DNA from: Candidatus Zhuqueibacterota bacterium
Lineage (GTDB): Bacteria > Zhuqueibacterota > Zhuqueibacteria > Oceanimicrobiales > Oceanimicrobiaceae
Direction of reading: 5' to 3'
DNA length: 64,000 bases
NCBI GenBank assembly: GCA_029262055.1
Contig: JAJDAD010000023.1
Coordinates: 1 to 64,000 of the forward strand
The notes beneath the pieces were generated by a model. The model had not been told where the DNA came from and ran no database searches. It saw only the letters and a program-made list of their open reading frames with translations. Position numbers and translations under genes: made by a program. Below are positions 1 to 9,227 of this stretch, piece after piece. The stretch's first letter is position 1. Each line of letters begins with the position of its first letter.

Positions 1-141
1 TCTCGCACTTAGAAATATCTCAAAAAAATGGAGCATGCCAATCAGAGATTGGGGACAAGCAATCAACCAATTTGATATCCTGTATCCCGATAGAATGAAA
101 CTTCAATAAATCAATTTACACAGAATTATTTACAGGCTCCC
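1..141 (+). mobile_element. Right end of an IS256-family insertion sequence (transposase C-terminus plus terminal repeat)
   Basis: The frame starting at base 2 encodes a 35-residue tail (start LALRNISKKWSMPIRDW) ending in TAA at 107-109. This is the characteristic C-terminus of IS256/Mutator-type DDE transposases, where a KKW-x-MPIRDW block precedes a short hydrophobic end. The bases after the stop, about 112-141, read on the other strand as a GGGAGCCTGTAAATAATTCTG-like end, which fits the terminal inverted repeat of this family. The rest of the element lies left of the window, so its integrity cannot be judged. It marks the left border of the defence-gene region. Confidence 0.82.
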
Positions 142-175
142 GAATCACCGGGACATAAATTTGAATATCGAGTGG

Positions 176-193
176 CACAGGCTTCAGCCTGTG
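176..193. repeat. REP-like palindrome
   Basis: CACAGGCT and AGCCTGTG flank a TC dinucleotide, giving an 8-bp perfect stem with a minimal loop. Short palindromes of this kind between genes are typical of REP sequences. It sits just outside the IS256-type end. I see no associated REP transposase gene in the window. Confidence 0.5.
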
Positions 194-560
194 TTTGCTT
201 CCTGGAACCAGTCACCCACTGGGCCAACCTCCTGCCCCACAGACAATGCCATGGCCGTGGCACTAGACACATACATGCAGGCCGCTTTGCGTCCGGTAGT
301 AAGATTTTCACTTGCTTCCCACACCAGAGTCTTTTATCTTATAATCACTTCTTGTTCGTATCGGCGTTGTGTTGACGAAAGAGGGACCAGCAATCAAAGC
401 TCTCCTTCACTTACTCTTTGACCAGCCTGCTCCTTCCGGCAGCCCCCTGTTCCGGGCCGGGCTCACTTACCACTTCTTCACTGCTTTCAAACACTGTTCG
501 CAAGGGATTGGCTTGCCGCACTTATCCCGGCAAGGGATCGGCTTAAATCCCCTGCGAGCA

Positions 561-731
561 TTGTTTATCCGTCGGTTTTTGTTGCATGTTCTGCCTAAGC
601 GTTTTCGAAAAATACGCTATGGGGGCTTAATGGCCTGTGCGGTGCGAGAGGCAAACCTTGAATTGGCCCGGGCCTCGATGAGGTTGAAAATATTCTTATG
701 CAGCAAACGTACGATTTGCCAGGACCCTTGA
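561..731 (+). pseudogene. IS91-family transposase, decayed C-terminal fragment
   Basis: The frame through 561-690 reads FIRRFLLHVLPKRFRKIRYG followed by GLMA. This is the hallmark C-terminal block of Y2-type IS91 transposases (family pattern F-x-RRF-x-x-HVLP-x-x-F-x-x-IR-x-x-G). Upstream in the same frame nothing looks like the catalytic region, with its two tyrosines and HUH motif, and there is no plausible start, so this is a remnant. Identification rests on this one block. Together with the IS256 end it shows that the left flank of the defence operon has taken repeated insertions. Confidence 0.6.
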
Positions 732-879
732 AGCAACGATTGTATTGCTTTGAACGATTCTACTGGTCCCAGCACTGTACGGTGCGCGGGTTATTCTATT
801 GTTATGTGTAAAGTCCTATTCATCTAAAATCACCAAAAGTTGCAAAACATCTTGCCTTATCACCAAAGAGTATAATCGA

Positions 880-1785
880 ATGCAGCTTTTAAATGAAAAA
901 TACTATCAAGAATTAGCCACCAAATTTGGCGGAAATCAAAACGACCTTCATATTCCCTGCACAAAGTTCATTAGTATTAACACTAATTTTATAGAAAAGT
1001 GCTTAACTCAAGAGCGGCTGAATCTTTTTGTGCAGATTCCGGCCTCATACAGCGATAAAAAGCTACTCTTTGCAAACCTATTAATCCGTCTAACGGCAAT
1101 TCAGTTTCTTGAATCGGAATCTGAGCCATCATATGAAGTAGGGATGATCTTGAAAGGAATGAAATTCACAAAAAGAACTGATTTACAGCTGATTAAGATA
1201 AATGGAGATCGTTATTACTTAGAGGAAATAGTTAAAGGCAAGAAGAAACCTTACTATTCACCATTTGTGATTACCACCAGCTATGATGAACTCAAGGACA
1301 ACTATCAAATTATCAAAAAGGGTACAAGAAAAAAAAGATTGATTGCGCTAAGTAAACTTTTTAAAAGGCTATTCAATATCAATTTTATCCCGAACTCATT
1401 CAGATCAAAATCCATTGTGATTTGCCAGAAATCTATCTGGAATTCTCTATCTCAAGTTCAGGTGCTTAACAGTAATCTTCAGGCCTTGATTCCAAGCACC
1501 TATTTCGCAAAAAGTGGGGCAGAGCAGTCAACTATCAACATCGATCCTGCATTGTATTTTGTGCCTGATTACAAGACCGCTTTTAATTCGATTCTCACAA
1601 CAAATGAAAAGATCGACAACATTATTCTTTTCGATTGTACGCCGCATCAGATTCCACAAATAATTATGGATCAAAAAGATTTCGGATATAATCTCTTCGG
1701 GGTTTCTACCCAATCTATTGAGGTTGAGGGTGTGCAGGTATGGAGATGGTTAAAGGAAGAAATTGAAAAGATAAACAGCTTATGA
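880..1785 (+). CDS. DISARM DrmE-like protein, N-terminal part (split gene)
   Basis: A 301-residue soluble protein without signal peptide or strong membrane segment. I chose the ATG at 880 (MQLLNEKYYQEL) because AAAGAG lies about nine bases upstream; an earlier in-frame ATG at 799 adds a low-complexity extension. No catalytic motif is obvious. Its stop overlaps the next start as ATGA, so the two are translationally coupled. Together with the next ORF it makes about 790 residues upstream of DrmA and DrmB, which is the position and approximate size expected for DrmE of class 2 DISARM. The assignment comes mainly from context and from the C-terminal region of the next ORF. Base composition is AT-rich like the rest of the operon. 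Confidence 0.5.
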   Translation: MQLLNEKYYQELATKFGGNQNDLHIPCTKFISINTNFIEKCLTQERLNLFVQIPASYSDKKLLFANLLIRLTAIQFLESESEPSYEVGMILKGMKFTKRTDLQLIKINGDRYYLEEIVKGKKKPYYSPFVITTSYDELKDNYQIIKKGTRKKRLIALSKLFKRLFNINFIPNSFRSKSIVICQKSIWNSLSQVQVLNSNLQALIPSTYFAKSGAEQSTINIDPALYFVPDYKTAFNSILTTNEKIDNIILFDCTPHQIPQIIMDQKDFGYNLFGVSTQSIEVEGVQVWRWLKEEIEKINSL

Positions 1786-3254
1786 TCGAAACAACTGTTA
1801 TAGAAAATGAGAGTTTATCCTCGTTGATCGACGATTACGACAACGTACTGTCTACCTTCATTCGTCCTCCATATAATGTTCAACATATTTACAGTTACTC
1901 CATATACCTAGGCCGACTTTTGAAAACGATTGACAAGTCTCAGGTAAAAGAGTTAAAAGAGCGAATTGCATTCAACAGAGAGTTGGAAAAGAAACTTGAG
2001 CAACAGGGATATTGTGAATCAGTCCTCCATAAGAATCATCCCAAGTATGTTTTAGAACGAATTGCTGAGCTTCTAATAGGAGATAACACAAAGACCAAGA
2101 AGCTCTTTGAATTGCTCTCCCAAAATTCCAGAAATAGAATAATGACATTGGTTATTGCAAACAATGATGATGCAGATTTTATTTATAAGACAGCAGATGA
2201 TATTAAGCTCACTAATTTCTCCATCACACGATATTCAAAAATTGACCAATTCTTCAAAAAAGCAGATCCAGATGATTACTTTATTCTCGATTATTCACTG
2301 GATGGATTTAACGACTTTTTAAAATATCATAACTATGACTTCACAATCAACCTTATTTTTTACCTCCAGGAGAAGGAAATATTCGATAGTTTTTTCAAGA
2401 AGTACCAAAGAGAACTTGAGGAAGAACTGACCTCCCCGATAAGAGAGGCGCTCACCGGAATCAAATATCCTGTAATTTCCAGTAAGGATGAGGGAAAGAC
2501 CCTTAGCACGGCGATTCAAAGCATTGTGGACAATACCGAGAACTACCGTGATGAAGACGATTTTGTCTCTATAAAAGAAAATCCAGGGCTGAGCACTCCC
2601 GAAAAAATTTTATACTATGTTTTTTATGAGAAAGAAAGCTATTGCGACCAGATGGATTCAAATGAATACGTATTTGACCAAAAAGACAGACCCTTAAGAA
2701 TTGGGCAAGTGCGGCAAGGAGATAAAATTCGTGTTTACATTGAACGCTTTAATGCAGATCTATTTGAAATTGCTGCAGAGGAAGATCCTGAAACCTTCAC
2801 TTCAATCGAATATTACAGTAACCTTTGGCGCGATGCACTTCTTGATTACTATCGATCGAATGGAATGTCAATTGATGTCTTACACTCTAAGCTTGAAGGC
2901 ATAGGTCTTAGTGTACAGGTGCCGACCTTACGCAACTATCTTGACGGAGCAATCAAGTTTCCAAAGCGACTGAGGGATTTGAAAGCGATAAGTAAATTGG
3001 TTGGCAATGAGAACTTGAACTCCCAAATGCAAGATCTGTTAAGGTATAAGCGAATTTACAATGGTGTTATGATCGCCTTAGGGAGGAACCTGAAAGAAGA
3101 AATTCGCTCCTATCTGCAAACAAAAAAACTTGGAAGCATTTTGAAAGATAAGTTCACTGAAGAAACGGTGAACAATTTCATAGAGACCAAGATGCCCTTG
3201 ATGACAGTCCGTGAGATTAAAACAAGGATAATAACCGAAGATGAGTTACTCTGA
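1782..3254 (+). CDS. DISARM DrmE-like protein, C-terminal part
   Basis: A 490-residue soluble protein that starts inside the stop of the previous ORF and whose end overlaps drmA by 14 bases. The last 150 residues have the W-x-x-x-L...G-x-x-V-x-x-x-T-x-R-x-W/YL...P...DL-x-AI layout that I associate with the C-terminal domain of DrmE-type DISARM proteins. Here it includes LSVQVPTLRNYLDGAIKFPK and DLKAISKLVG. The middle part has no recognisable motif. Known class 2 DISARM loci encode DrmE as one chain beside DrmA and DrmB. Here the chain is divided at a clean ATGA junction rather than by an obvious frameshift. Function is unknown in the family; identification is moderate. Confidence 0.52.
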   Translation: MIETTVIENESLSSLIDDYDNVLSTFIRPPYNVQHIYSYSIYLGRLLKTIDKSQVKELKERIAFNRELEKKLEQQGYCESVLHKNHPKYVLERIAELLIGDNTKTKKLFELLSQNSRNRIMTLVIANNDDADFIYKTADDIKLTNFSITRYSKIDQFFKKADPDDYFILDYSLDGFNDFLKYHNYDFTINLIFYLQEKEIFDSFFKKYQRELEEELTSPIREALTGIKYPVISSKDEGKTLSTAIQSIVDNTENYRDEDDFVSIKENPGLSTPEKILYYVFYEKESYCDQMDSNEYVFDQKDRPLRIGQVRQGDKIRVYIERFNADLFEIAAEEDPETFTSIEYYSNLWRDALLDYYRSNGMSIDVLHSKLEGIGLSVQVPTLRNYLDGAIKFPKRLRDLKAISKLVGNENLNSQMQDLLRYKRIYNGVMIALGRNLKEEIRSYLQTKKLGSILKDKFTEETVNNFIETKMPLMTVREIKTRIITEDELL

Positions 3255-6200
3255 AGCAAGAGAGAAAGTTGTTAATCGAGTTAGAAAAGAACTAATTGGA
3301 CCCGGTTCCGATATTTTTCTGACAGATCAGGAATACTTGGAAGAAGTCATCGAGGGGAAACCCTTAACAAGGTACTTTTCTGGCATCTTATTTCCCCGCA
3401 AGAAATCTATTGTAGTAGATGGAACCGGTGAGAATGATAATACCCAGGAGGACGAAGATCAATCAGGAGACAATTCGGATACGGAAGTACCTCAAGAGTT
3501 AGAGGCGGATGGTTCTCAAGACCATGGCAGGTCAGAAGAAAGTGACAATGAGCAAACTTCCATGAAGGTCAAGGCAAATCAATATTTTCCATCAATTGCT
3601 GGTCTTACATTCTGCTTACCTACGTACGTAAATTCCCTGAACATGATAATTAGTTTTGGAACCTACGAAAAAGCAAGTTCTCAAAGACTAAAACTCCACT
3701 ATGATGGACAAGAGATGGATCTGATAGAACGATTCGGATTTCAGGAATGGATAGAATATGATGATGAGAACCAGGCCCTTGCGCTAATTAAACCCATCAA
3801 AGGAGAGAAACAAAGGATAAGCGCCCTTTTGTACCATCTAAGAAGTGCAGACGATTGGAAATATCATTACCACTCTCTTACTCGCCATTTGGAGAAGCTA
3901 CTCAGACCCAAAACGAAATATCAACGTGTCAATCATAATTACACAATTGAAAACTTTGATGTTGCTAAAATTCAAGATCAAAAGCTGTCAGAATTAGTTG
4001 AGTGCCGCTTACCTGACAATCTGAAAGAAGGCATACAAATACACACCCGATTATTCGAATTTTCTGAGCACAAATATTTCAAAATCGTTGTTGAGAACAA
4101 GTCGAACCGCCCAACAAAAAACGGGGCTCAGTTTGATGACACTACATTGGTGCTTTCAAAAGAGGCCTTAAATAAAAGCTGCTTATTCCAATTCGAGTTA
4201 AAAGTAGAAGCGGAGGAGATTCTTCCTTATAGCAAAGACAGCGAAAACGAGTTCTTGCCACAAGAGGAAAAAACACTGAACTTCCTTTACCGAAATATTA
4301 AAAGCTATGCCGTTGGTCATGGCGTAGCCGCCGAGTGGGATGAATCGGATAACCCTAAATGGGTTAAAACTTCCTACTTCCCTCAATACGATTTGAAAAA
4401 CCAGACGACAGATGTTGAAGGTATGGGGGATTTGCTTATAATCAGAGACATTTCATCTTTTTCGGATTTAACACGAGATAACATCTGCAACAACTTAGAA
4501 TCCTTTGCCAATAAGTATGAAGATTGGATTGGTGATCGAAGAACAGAAAATGCCGGCCGGGACATTGGAGAAAGAAATCTTGAAAAATGTGAGGAAGTGC
4601 TGAACCGGATGAAGGCCGGTATTCAGGTTCTAAGAGATGATGACCTTGCTTTTCAGGCATTTCAATTTTCGAACTCTGCCATCTACATGCAAATGTTCCA
4701 TACCGCAAAGTACTTTGATGTGAATAAGGGTTATGAGCGTTATGAATGGAATTTTGGGGAAATGCCTAAATATGAAGATTATAGCATACTCCCTTATCCT
4801 AACAGCAGGATTCCAAAATGGCGACCCTTTCAATTGGCTTTCTTTTTACTTAGTATTCCATCTTACACCAACCCTGAATCTACCGTCAGGAAATTAGTTG
4901 ATTTGATTTGGTTTCCCACTGGTGGAGGTAAAACGGAAGCATATCTTGCAGTGTCTGCCTTTCTCATATTCTACAGGCGATTGAAATACTCCGAAAGTTA
5001 TGGAGGTGTCAATATCATTATGCGGTATACCCTACGCCTGCTCACCGCTCAACAATTTGAAAGAGCGTCTAAACTCATTTTCGCCTGTGAAAAGATCAGA
5101 AAAGCACACCTTTCAACTCTTGGAGATGAAAGAATATCTTTAGGATTTTGGGTTGGCGACAAGATGATTCCCAATAAGGCAAGTGACGCAAAGAAAGAAC
5201 TGACCAAGATAATCAACCTACTTAACCAAGGTAGGAATGCAGTCAACAAGTTCCAGATTAGCACTTGCCAATGGTGCAATACAAAAACCATTACGAAATT
5301 CAATGAAGAAGACAAGGAACTAAAATTCAGCTTCAGAGAAGGGAACAGTCAACTAACAGTTCGGGCTGGTTGTAACAATCCCGAATGTGATTACTACGAA
5401 CAAAAAGAGGGAATGCCAATTGTTCTGGTTGACGATGATATCTACAAGAACCCACCAACCATCCTTTTTGGAACGGTAGATAAGTTCGCTCGGTTGGCTT
5501 GGGAGGAAAACGCCCGGAGGTTGTTTAACAAACATAACAATAACCGCCCACCCGAATTGATAATTCAAGACGAATTGCATCTTCTAAGTGGTCCCTTAGG
5601 CAGTATTACAGGTCTTTTTGAGAATGTAATTCTTGAACTCTGCAAACAGGATGATATTATTCCTCAGATCATCACCTCAACTGCCACAGTAAAAAATGTG
5701 GATAGTCAAGTGCAAGCATTATACGGAAGAGATGTCTCTATCTTCCCGCCATACGGTACAGAGGTAGGGGACTCCTTCTTTTCGAAAACAGCAGAAGACT
5801 CAAAGCGAAGATATATCGGAATACTTCCAACAGGGAAAACGTCACTAATGACGCAGTTGCGCTTAATGTCTGCCCTACTTTTCGGAAGAAGCGAAATAGC
5901 TGATACTCAAGAGCGCGATCACTTTTGGACAATCCTCAGCTATTACAATAGCTTGAAAGATGTAGGCAAAATGGCTAACAAAATCTACTCCGAGTTGCAT
6001 CCCGAACAAAAGCAACTTTTTCAGCGAATGCTAAAAGGTTACGTTCGAGCTCCTCAATACAGGGAATTGACAAGCCGAATTCAAAGCAGCAGCGTTAAAG
6101 AGAACCTTGACGCTCTTGCATTCGGAATTGGAACTACAGACAAAAAAAACAGACCTCTGGATTTGGCATTAGCTACTAACATGATTTCTGTTGGGCTTGA

Positions 6201-6789
6201 CATCGGCAGGTTGGGGGTGATGGTAATCAACGGAATGCCAAGAAATACTTCTGAGTATATTCAATCGTCCAGTCGTGTGGCACGGAAGAATGAGGGGATG
6301 GTATTTACATTACTGAACCCTGATAATTCAAGGGATCTGTCCATTTTTGAGCATTTCATTTCATTTCACCAAACCTACTATAAGCATGTGGAGCCGCTTA
6401 GCTTAACACCGTTTACTGACAATACATTTGATGTGCTGCTATTCACAATGCTGGTCGCGTTCTATAGACATCGAATGGAGCAATGGCAAAATAAGAAAGC
6501 GGCGGAAATGGATAGACAGATACTAACGAACGAGTTTCTCGCAACAATTCGAGACCACCCTTTCCTCAAAGATGTTCAAAGAGTTGTACTCGAAGAAAAA
6601 ATTGAAACCATTTTGAAAAAATGGGAAGACAGAATAAATAACACAGATGGTTTAAGATTCAAAACAAACCAGCTTGAAAGAACTTTATTGAGGACAGCTC
6701 AAAACAAACAGAACGAAAATGAGCTTATTGCCATGCAGTCGATGCGTAATATAGAACCAATTTGCAGGGTACAAATGAACCAATATTAG
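3241..6789 (+). CDS. drmA: DISARM helicase DrmA
   Basis: An 1182-residue superfamily 2 helicase-like protein. The N-terminus (ELIGPGSD, then a YFSGILFPRKK block) fits DrmA and supports the chosen start. An acidic low-complexity stretch spans about residues 62-105. The Walker A region WFPTGGGKTEAYLA is near residue 558. A four-cysteine insertion (CQWC about 676, CNNPEC about 709) follows, then DEAH-like QDELHLL near 774, motif III STATV near 812, and C-terminal helicase motifs ATNMISVGLDIGRLG and QSSSRVAR near 980-1015. DrmA and DrmB form the conserved core of DISARM, which restricts phage DNA. It overlaps the DrmE-like ORF and lies three bases before drmB, so they form one operon. Confidence 0.85.
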   Translation: MSYSEAREKVVNRVRKELIGPGSDIFLTDQEYLEEVIEGKPLTRYFSGILFPRKKSIVVDGTGENDNTQEDEDQSGDNSDTEVPQELEADGSQDHGRSEESDNEQTSMKVKANQYFPSIAGLTFCLPTYVNSLNMIISFGTYEKASSQRLKLHYDGQEMDLIERFGFQEWIEYDDENQALALIKPIKGEKQRISALLYHLRSADDWKYHYHSLTRHLEKLLRPKTKYQRVNHNYTIENFDVAKIQDQKLSELVECRLPDNLKEGIQIHTRLFEFSEHKYFKIVVENKSNRPTKNGAQFDDTTLVLSKEALNKSCLFQFELKVEAEEILPYSKDSENEFLPQEEKTLNFLYRNIKSYAVGHGVAAEWDESDNPKWVKTSYFPQYDLKNQTTDVEGMGDLLIIRDISSFSDLTRDNICNNLESFANKYEDWIGDRRTENAGRDIGERNLEKCEEVLNRMKAGIQVLRDDDLAFQAFQFSNSAIYMQMFHTAKYFDVNKGYERYEWNFGEMPKYEDYSILPYPNSRIPKWRPFQLAFFLLSIPSYTNPESTVRKLVDLIWFPTGGGKTEAYLAVSAFLIFYRRLKYSESYGGVNIIMRYTLRLLTAQQFERASKLIFACEKIRKAHLSTLGDERISLGFWVGDKMIPNKASDAKKELTKIINLLNQGRNAVNKFQISTCQWCNTKTITKFNEEDKELKFSFREGNSQLTVRAGCNNPECDYYEQKEGMPIVLVDDDIYKNPPTILFGTVDKFARLAWEENARRLFNKHNNNRPPELIIQDELHLLSGPLGSITGLFENVILELCKQDDIIPQIITSTATVKNVDSQVQALYGRDVSIFPPYGTEVGDSFFSKTAEDSKRRYIGILPTGKTSLMTQLRLMSALLFGRSEIADTQERDHFWTILSYYNSLKDVGKMANKIYSELHPEQKQLFQRMLKGYVRAPQYRELTSRIQSSSVKENLDALAFGIGTTDKKNRPLDLALATNMISVGLDIGRLGVMVINGMPRNTSEYIQSSSRVARKNEGMVFTLLNPDNSRDLSIFEHFISFHQTYYKHVEPLSLTPFTDNTFDVLLFTMLVAFYRHRMEQWQNKKAAEMDRQILTNEFLATIRDHPFLKDVQRVVLEEKIETILKKWEDRINNTDGLRFKTNQLERTLLRTAQNKQNENELIAMQSMRNIEPICRVQMNQY

Positions 6790-6792
6790 TCT

Positions 6793-8730
6793 ATGAGAAA
6801 ACACGTAGAACACGGCAAAAACAAAATGGTTTCCAGTTACGGTGGGGTTGGCTCCATCCTTGAGACCATAGATAATTCGGTACTCATAGAAACCTTTGAT
6901 ATGTGGGGTTACAAGAATGTGAACCTTGAAAACTACATTATTAAGGATGACCGTCTTTGGAGACGACTGCAAACAAGGTTCGAACAATTAAGACATATCG
7001 TTAATGTCCCTGAATTAAAAATCGCTGACCATGATAGTTATGAGCTTTTCCCTACATCCTGTTACTTCCCAAAATGGTTTTATTGCGGCAGATGCAAAAA
7101 GTTTGACAAGTATGATAACTGGAAGAATCGATGGAGTAATTCCGGTAGAGACATTTCAAAATTTTTCCCGCCTAAATGCACAAATTCAACCTGCGGATAT
7201 AATTATTTGGAACAAGTTCGTTTTGCAATGACCTGTCCGGATGGTCATCTTGAAGATTTACCTTGGGAATACTGGCCGACCTACGCTGAAGATGATAATT
7301 CAGACAATTTGACCATCCCAGATTCCGATAATGATGAAGCAGCTAACATAGGCAGGATAAAATTAGATTATTCAAATCCAAATGGCTGTTGTGACAAACC
7401 TGATTTGCGCTATAGGGTCAGTAGGGAAAACTCTGAACTCTCGGGTATTCGGATTCTATGTAAAAACCCGCAATGTAAAAAAGGAAAAAGTGGAAGAAAT
7501 TTGAAAGGTGTTTTCAATTTCAAAAAGAAATGCTTTGGTAAAAGATATTGGCTAGGTCCCGGTGGTAATAGCGAGAACTGCCACGCTGGCGATATTGATC
7601 CTCGCCTCAAGAATGCGGAGATGAAAGTAGTAATCAAATCAAGTAATAGTGTCTATTACACCAATACCGTTTCAAGTATTTATATTCCGGTCAAACAAGT
7701 TGACATTGACAACAAGGTAAGGGTGATGATTGACAATTTATTGTCATCCGGGCAAACACCACAACAAATTGCTGATATCCTTTTTATGGCTAACAAAATC
7801 AAGAAAGAAGATACGTTAAAGTTTATCAAACCTGACGAGACCAATCAAGTAACCGAAAAAGAATATCGAAAAGAAGAATACGATTTTATGCTTGGTCACG
7901 ATAAACCCTACTTTGAAATTCCCTATTTGAAGTTCTCAAAAATTTCCGTCGAAGATCATCTGGATGGTTTCTCCTCCTTAATTCGGCTTGAACGAATGAA
8001 ACAAACGACCGTTCAAGTTTCCTTCACTCGCCAAGAACCTTTAGATGATGATGCCATTCTCATCAAAGATGAGGATACAACCGAATATGCAGTCAAACGC
8101 CAGTCGACTTCAGTAAATAATGTCAATACAACCATCCTTCCGGGTGTTGAATCTTATGGTGAAGGAATACTCTTCATATTTGACGATGACCGCATAAAAA
8201 CTTGGGCGGAAAACGAGCGAGTGAAAGAGAGAACACGTTCCATCAGAGATAATACGCGAATCTCCGAAAGAAAGTATCTCCGAAACAAATCGAGTCAAAT
8301 CATACCCGCTTTTATATTGATTCACACATTGGCGCATCTTCTCATTAAGGAGCTTGAATATATCTGCGGCTACCCTGCCGCTTCGTTGAAAGAACGCCTG
8401 TATGTTGGTGAGAATATGAATGGGTTTATGATTATGGCGATTGAGGGAAGTGCGGGAAGCTTAGGCGGGCTGGTTAGCCAAAGCGACGATCTAAAAAACC
8501 TGAATGCAATCATAAAAAGTGCATTAAAGAGAGCACAAGATTGTTCTACCGACCCTGTTTGCTATTATTCGGAAGGCCAGGGTGTGAATAATCTCAATCT
8601 GGCAGCTTGCCATTCTTGTTGTCTATTACCTGAGATATCTTGTGAGGAGTTCAATGTATTTTTAGATAGACAGCTGTTGATTGACGAGGGGTTTGGGTAC
8701 TTTAGAGAACCTATTATTACATCTGAATGA
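6793..8730 (+). CDS. drmB: DISARM protein DrmB (DUF1998 domain)
   Basis: A 645-residue partner of DrmA. An early SSYGGVGSILET segment resembles the conserved N-terminal glycine-rich stretch of DrmB. Cysteine pairs at about residues 96-99 (CGRC), 127-132, 199-200 and 225-230 suggest zinc binding. The C-terminal DUF1998 region runs from about residue 505: LIHTLAHLLIKELE, then IEGSAGSLGGLVSQ and the cysteine cluster CHSCCLLPEISC near 606-617. Known DrmB proteins assemble with DrmA on DNA. It begins three bases after drmA, and its stop overlaps the ATG of a 40-codon ORF. That overlap suggests a further operon gene once followed. Confidence 0.85.
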   Translation: MRKHVEHGKNKMVSSYGGVGSILETIDNSVLIETFDMWGYKNVNLENYIIKDDRLWRRLQTRFEQLRHIVNVPELKIADHDSYELFPTSCYFPKWFYCGRCKKFDKYDNWKNRWSNSGRDISKFFPPKCTNSTCGYNYLEQVRFAMTCPDGHLEDLPWEYWPTYAEDDNSDNLTIPDSDNDEAANIGRIKLDYSNPNGCCDKPDLRYRVSRENSELSGIRILCKNPQCKKGKSGRNLKGVFNFKKKCFGKRYWLGPGGNSENCHAGDIDPRLKNAEMKVVIKSSNSVYYTNTVSSIYIPVKQVDIDNKVRVMIDNLLSSGQTPQQIADILFMANKIKKEDTLKFIKPDETNQVTEKEYRKEEYDFMLGHDKPYFEIPYLKFSKISVEDHLDGFSSLIRLERMKQTTVQVSFTRQEPLDDDAILIKDEDTTEYAVKRQSTSVNNVNTTILPGVESYGEGILFIFDDDRIKTWAENERVKERTRSIRDNTRISERKYLRNKSSQIIPAFILIHTLAHLLIKELEYICGYPAASLKERLYVGENMNGFMIMAIEGSAGSLGGLVSQSDDLKNLNAIIKSALKRAQDCSTDPVCYYSEGQGVNNLNLAACHSCCLLPEISCEEFNVFLDRQLLIDEGFGYFREPIITSE

Positions 8731-8849
8731 AAAAACTCGAATGTTCGTTTCCCTATGACCGATGTCTCAAATGCAAAAAAAGGGGGCGGTTTGGGAGAGT
8801 ATTGGGAAGGACATCGTTCCGATTCGTAAGCGACCACCTAATCGGGTAA
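8727..8849 (+). pseudogene. Short ORF overlapping the drmB stop, possible remnant of a further DISARM gene
   Basis: The ATG at 8727 overlaps the drmB stop as ATGA, the same coupling used elsewhere in the operon. It opens a 40-codon frame that begins MKKLECSFPYDRCLKCKK and ends at 8847-8849. The first half, with three cysteines, looks protein-like; the second half is arginine-rich and arbitrary. The transition lies at a run of seven A followed by five G. I read this as the 5' end of a truncated or frameshifted fourth core gene, which in DISARM could be drmC. The fragment is too short to identify. Confidence 0.3.
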
Positions 8850-9227
8850 GCGCCGGGTGCATTGGACGAAAGAATTATAGAAGTTGGGTGGCACGCGCCT
8901 TTGAGGCCGTTAAAGAGGTTCCTGCACATAGGGCACGGGCTTAAACAGACTGTGTGAAAACACGCATTGTGGGAGATTTCTTAGACCTAAGTCCTTTATT
9001 GTAAAGTTAAATTTTTCGTTTTCACACAGTCTCTTAGGCACGTGGCACACGATGGCTTGGCCGGGCCACCCGTCCGTGAAGCGGAGCGTTACCAAGTCGA
9101 GCCCAAGAGACAATCGGCTTTTGTTTACCCAATTTAGTTGTTCGATCATCATGAAACTCAACTACCATGTGGACTTGGCGCCGATCGACCAGCTCAAACT
9201 AGCTGCTTCGCAAAAAGAACATTCTCA
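8850..9227. other. Non-coding border downstream of the defence operon
   Basis: About 380 bases with no credible gene. It contains the 86-bp inverted-repeat element at 8947-9032. Base composition returns towards that of the rest of the window after this stretch, so it probably marks the right border of the acquired region. No tRNA or attachment site is recognisable. Confidence 0.5.
8947..9032. mobile_element. MITE-like element with 15-bp perfect terminal inverted repeats
   Basis: AGACTGTGTGAAAAC at 8947-8961 is repeated exactly inverted as GTTTTCACACAGTCT at 9018-9032, enclosing 56 AT-rich bases without coding capacity. Terminal repeats beginning with a CTGTGTGAAAA-type motif resemble ends of some DDE insertion sequences, so this is probably a non-autonomous derivative or a solo remnant. 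No target duplication directly abuts the ends. An alternative is a long hairpin acting as a transcription terminator for the drm operon, although no T-run follows. Confidence 0.5.

Larger units (their letters stand above)
142..879. other. Gene-poor stretch with transposon debris
   Basis: About 740 bases separate the IS256-type end from the first defence gene. Apart from a REP-like palindrome at 176-193 and an IS91-type transposase fragment near 561-731, no open frame here resembles a protein. The other short frames lack ribosome-binding sites and recognisable motifs. The last 80 bases are AT-rich and probably hold the promoter of the downstream operon, but no clear -35/-10 pair stands out. 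Confidence 0.55.
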
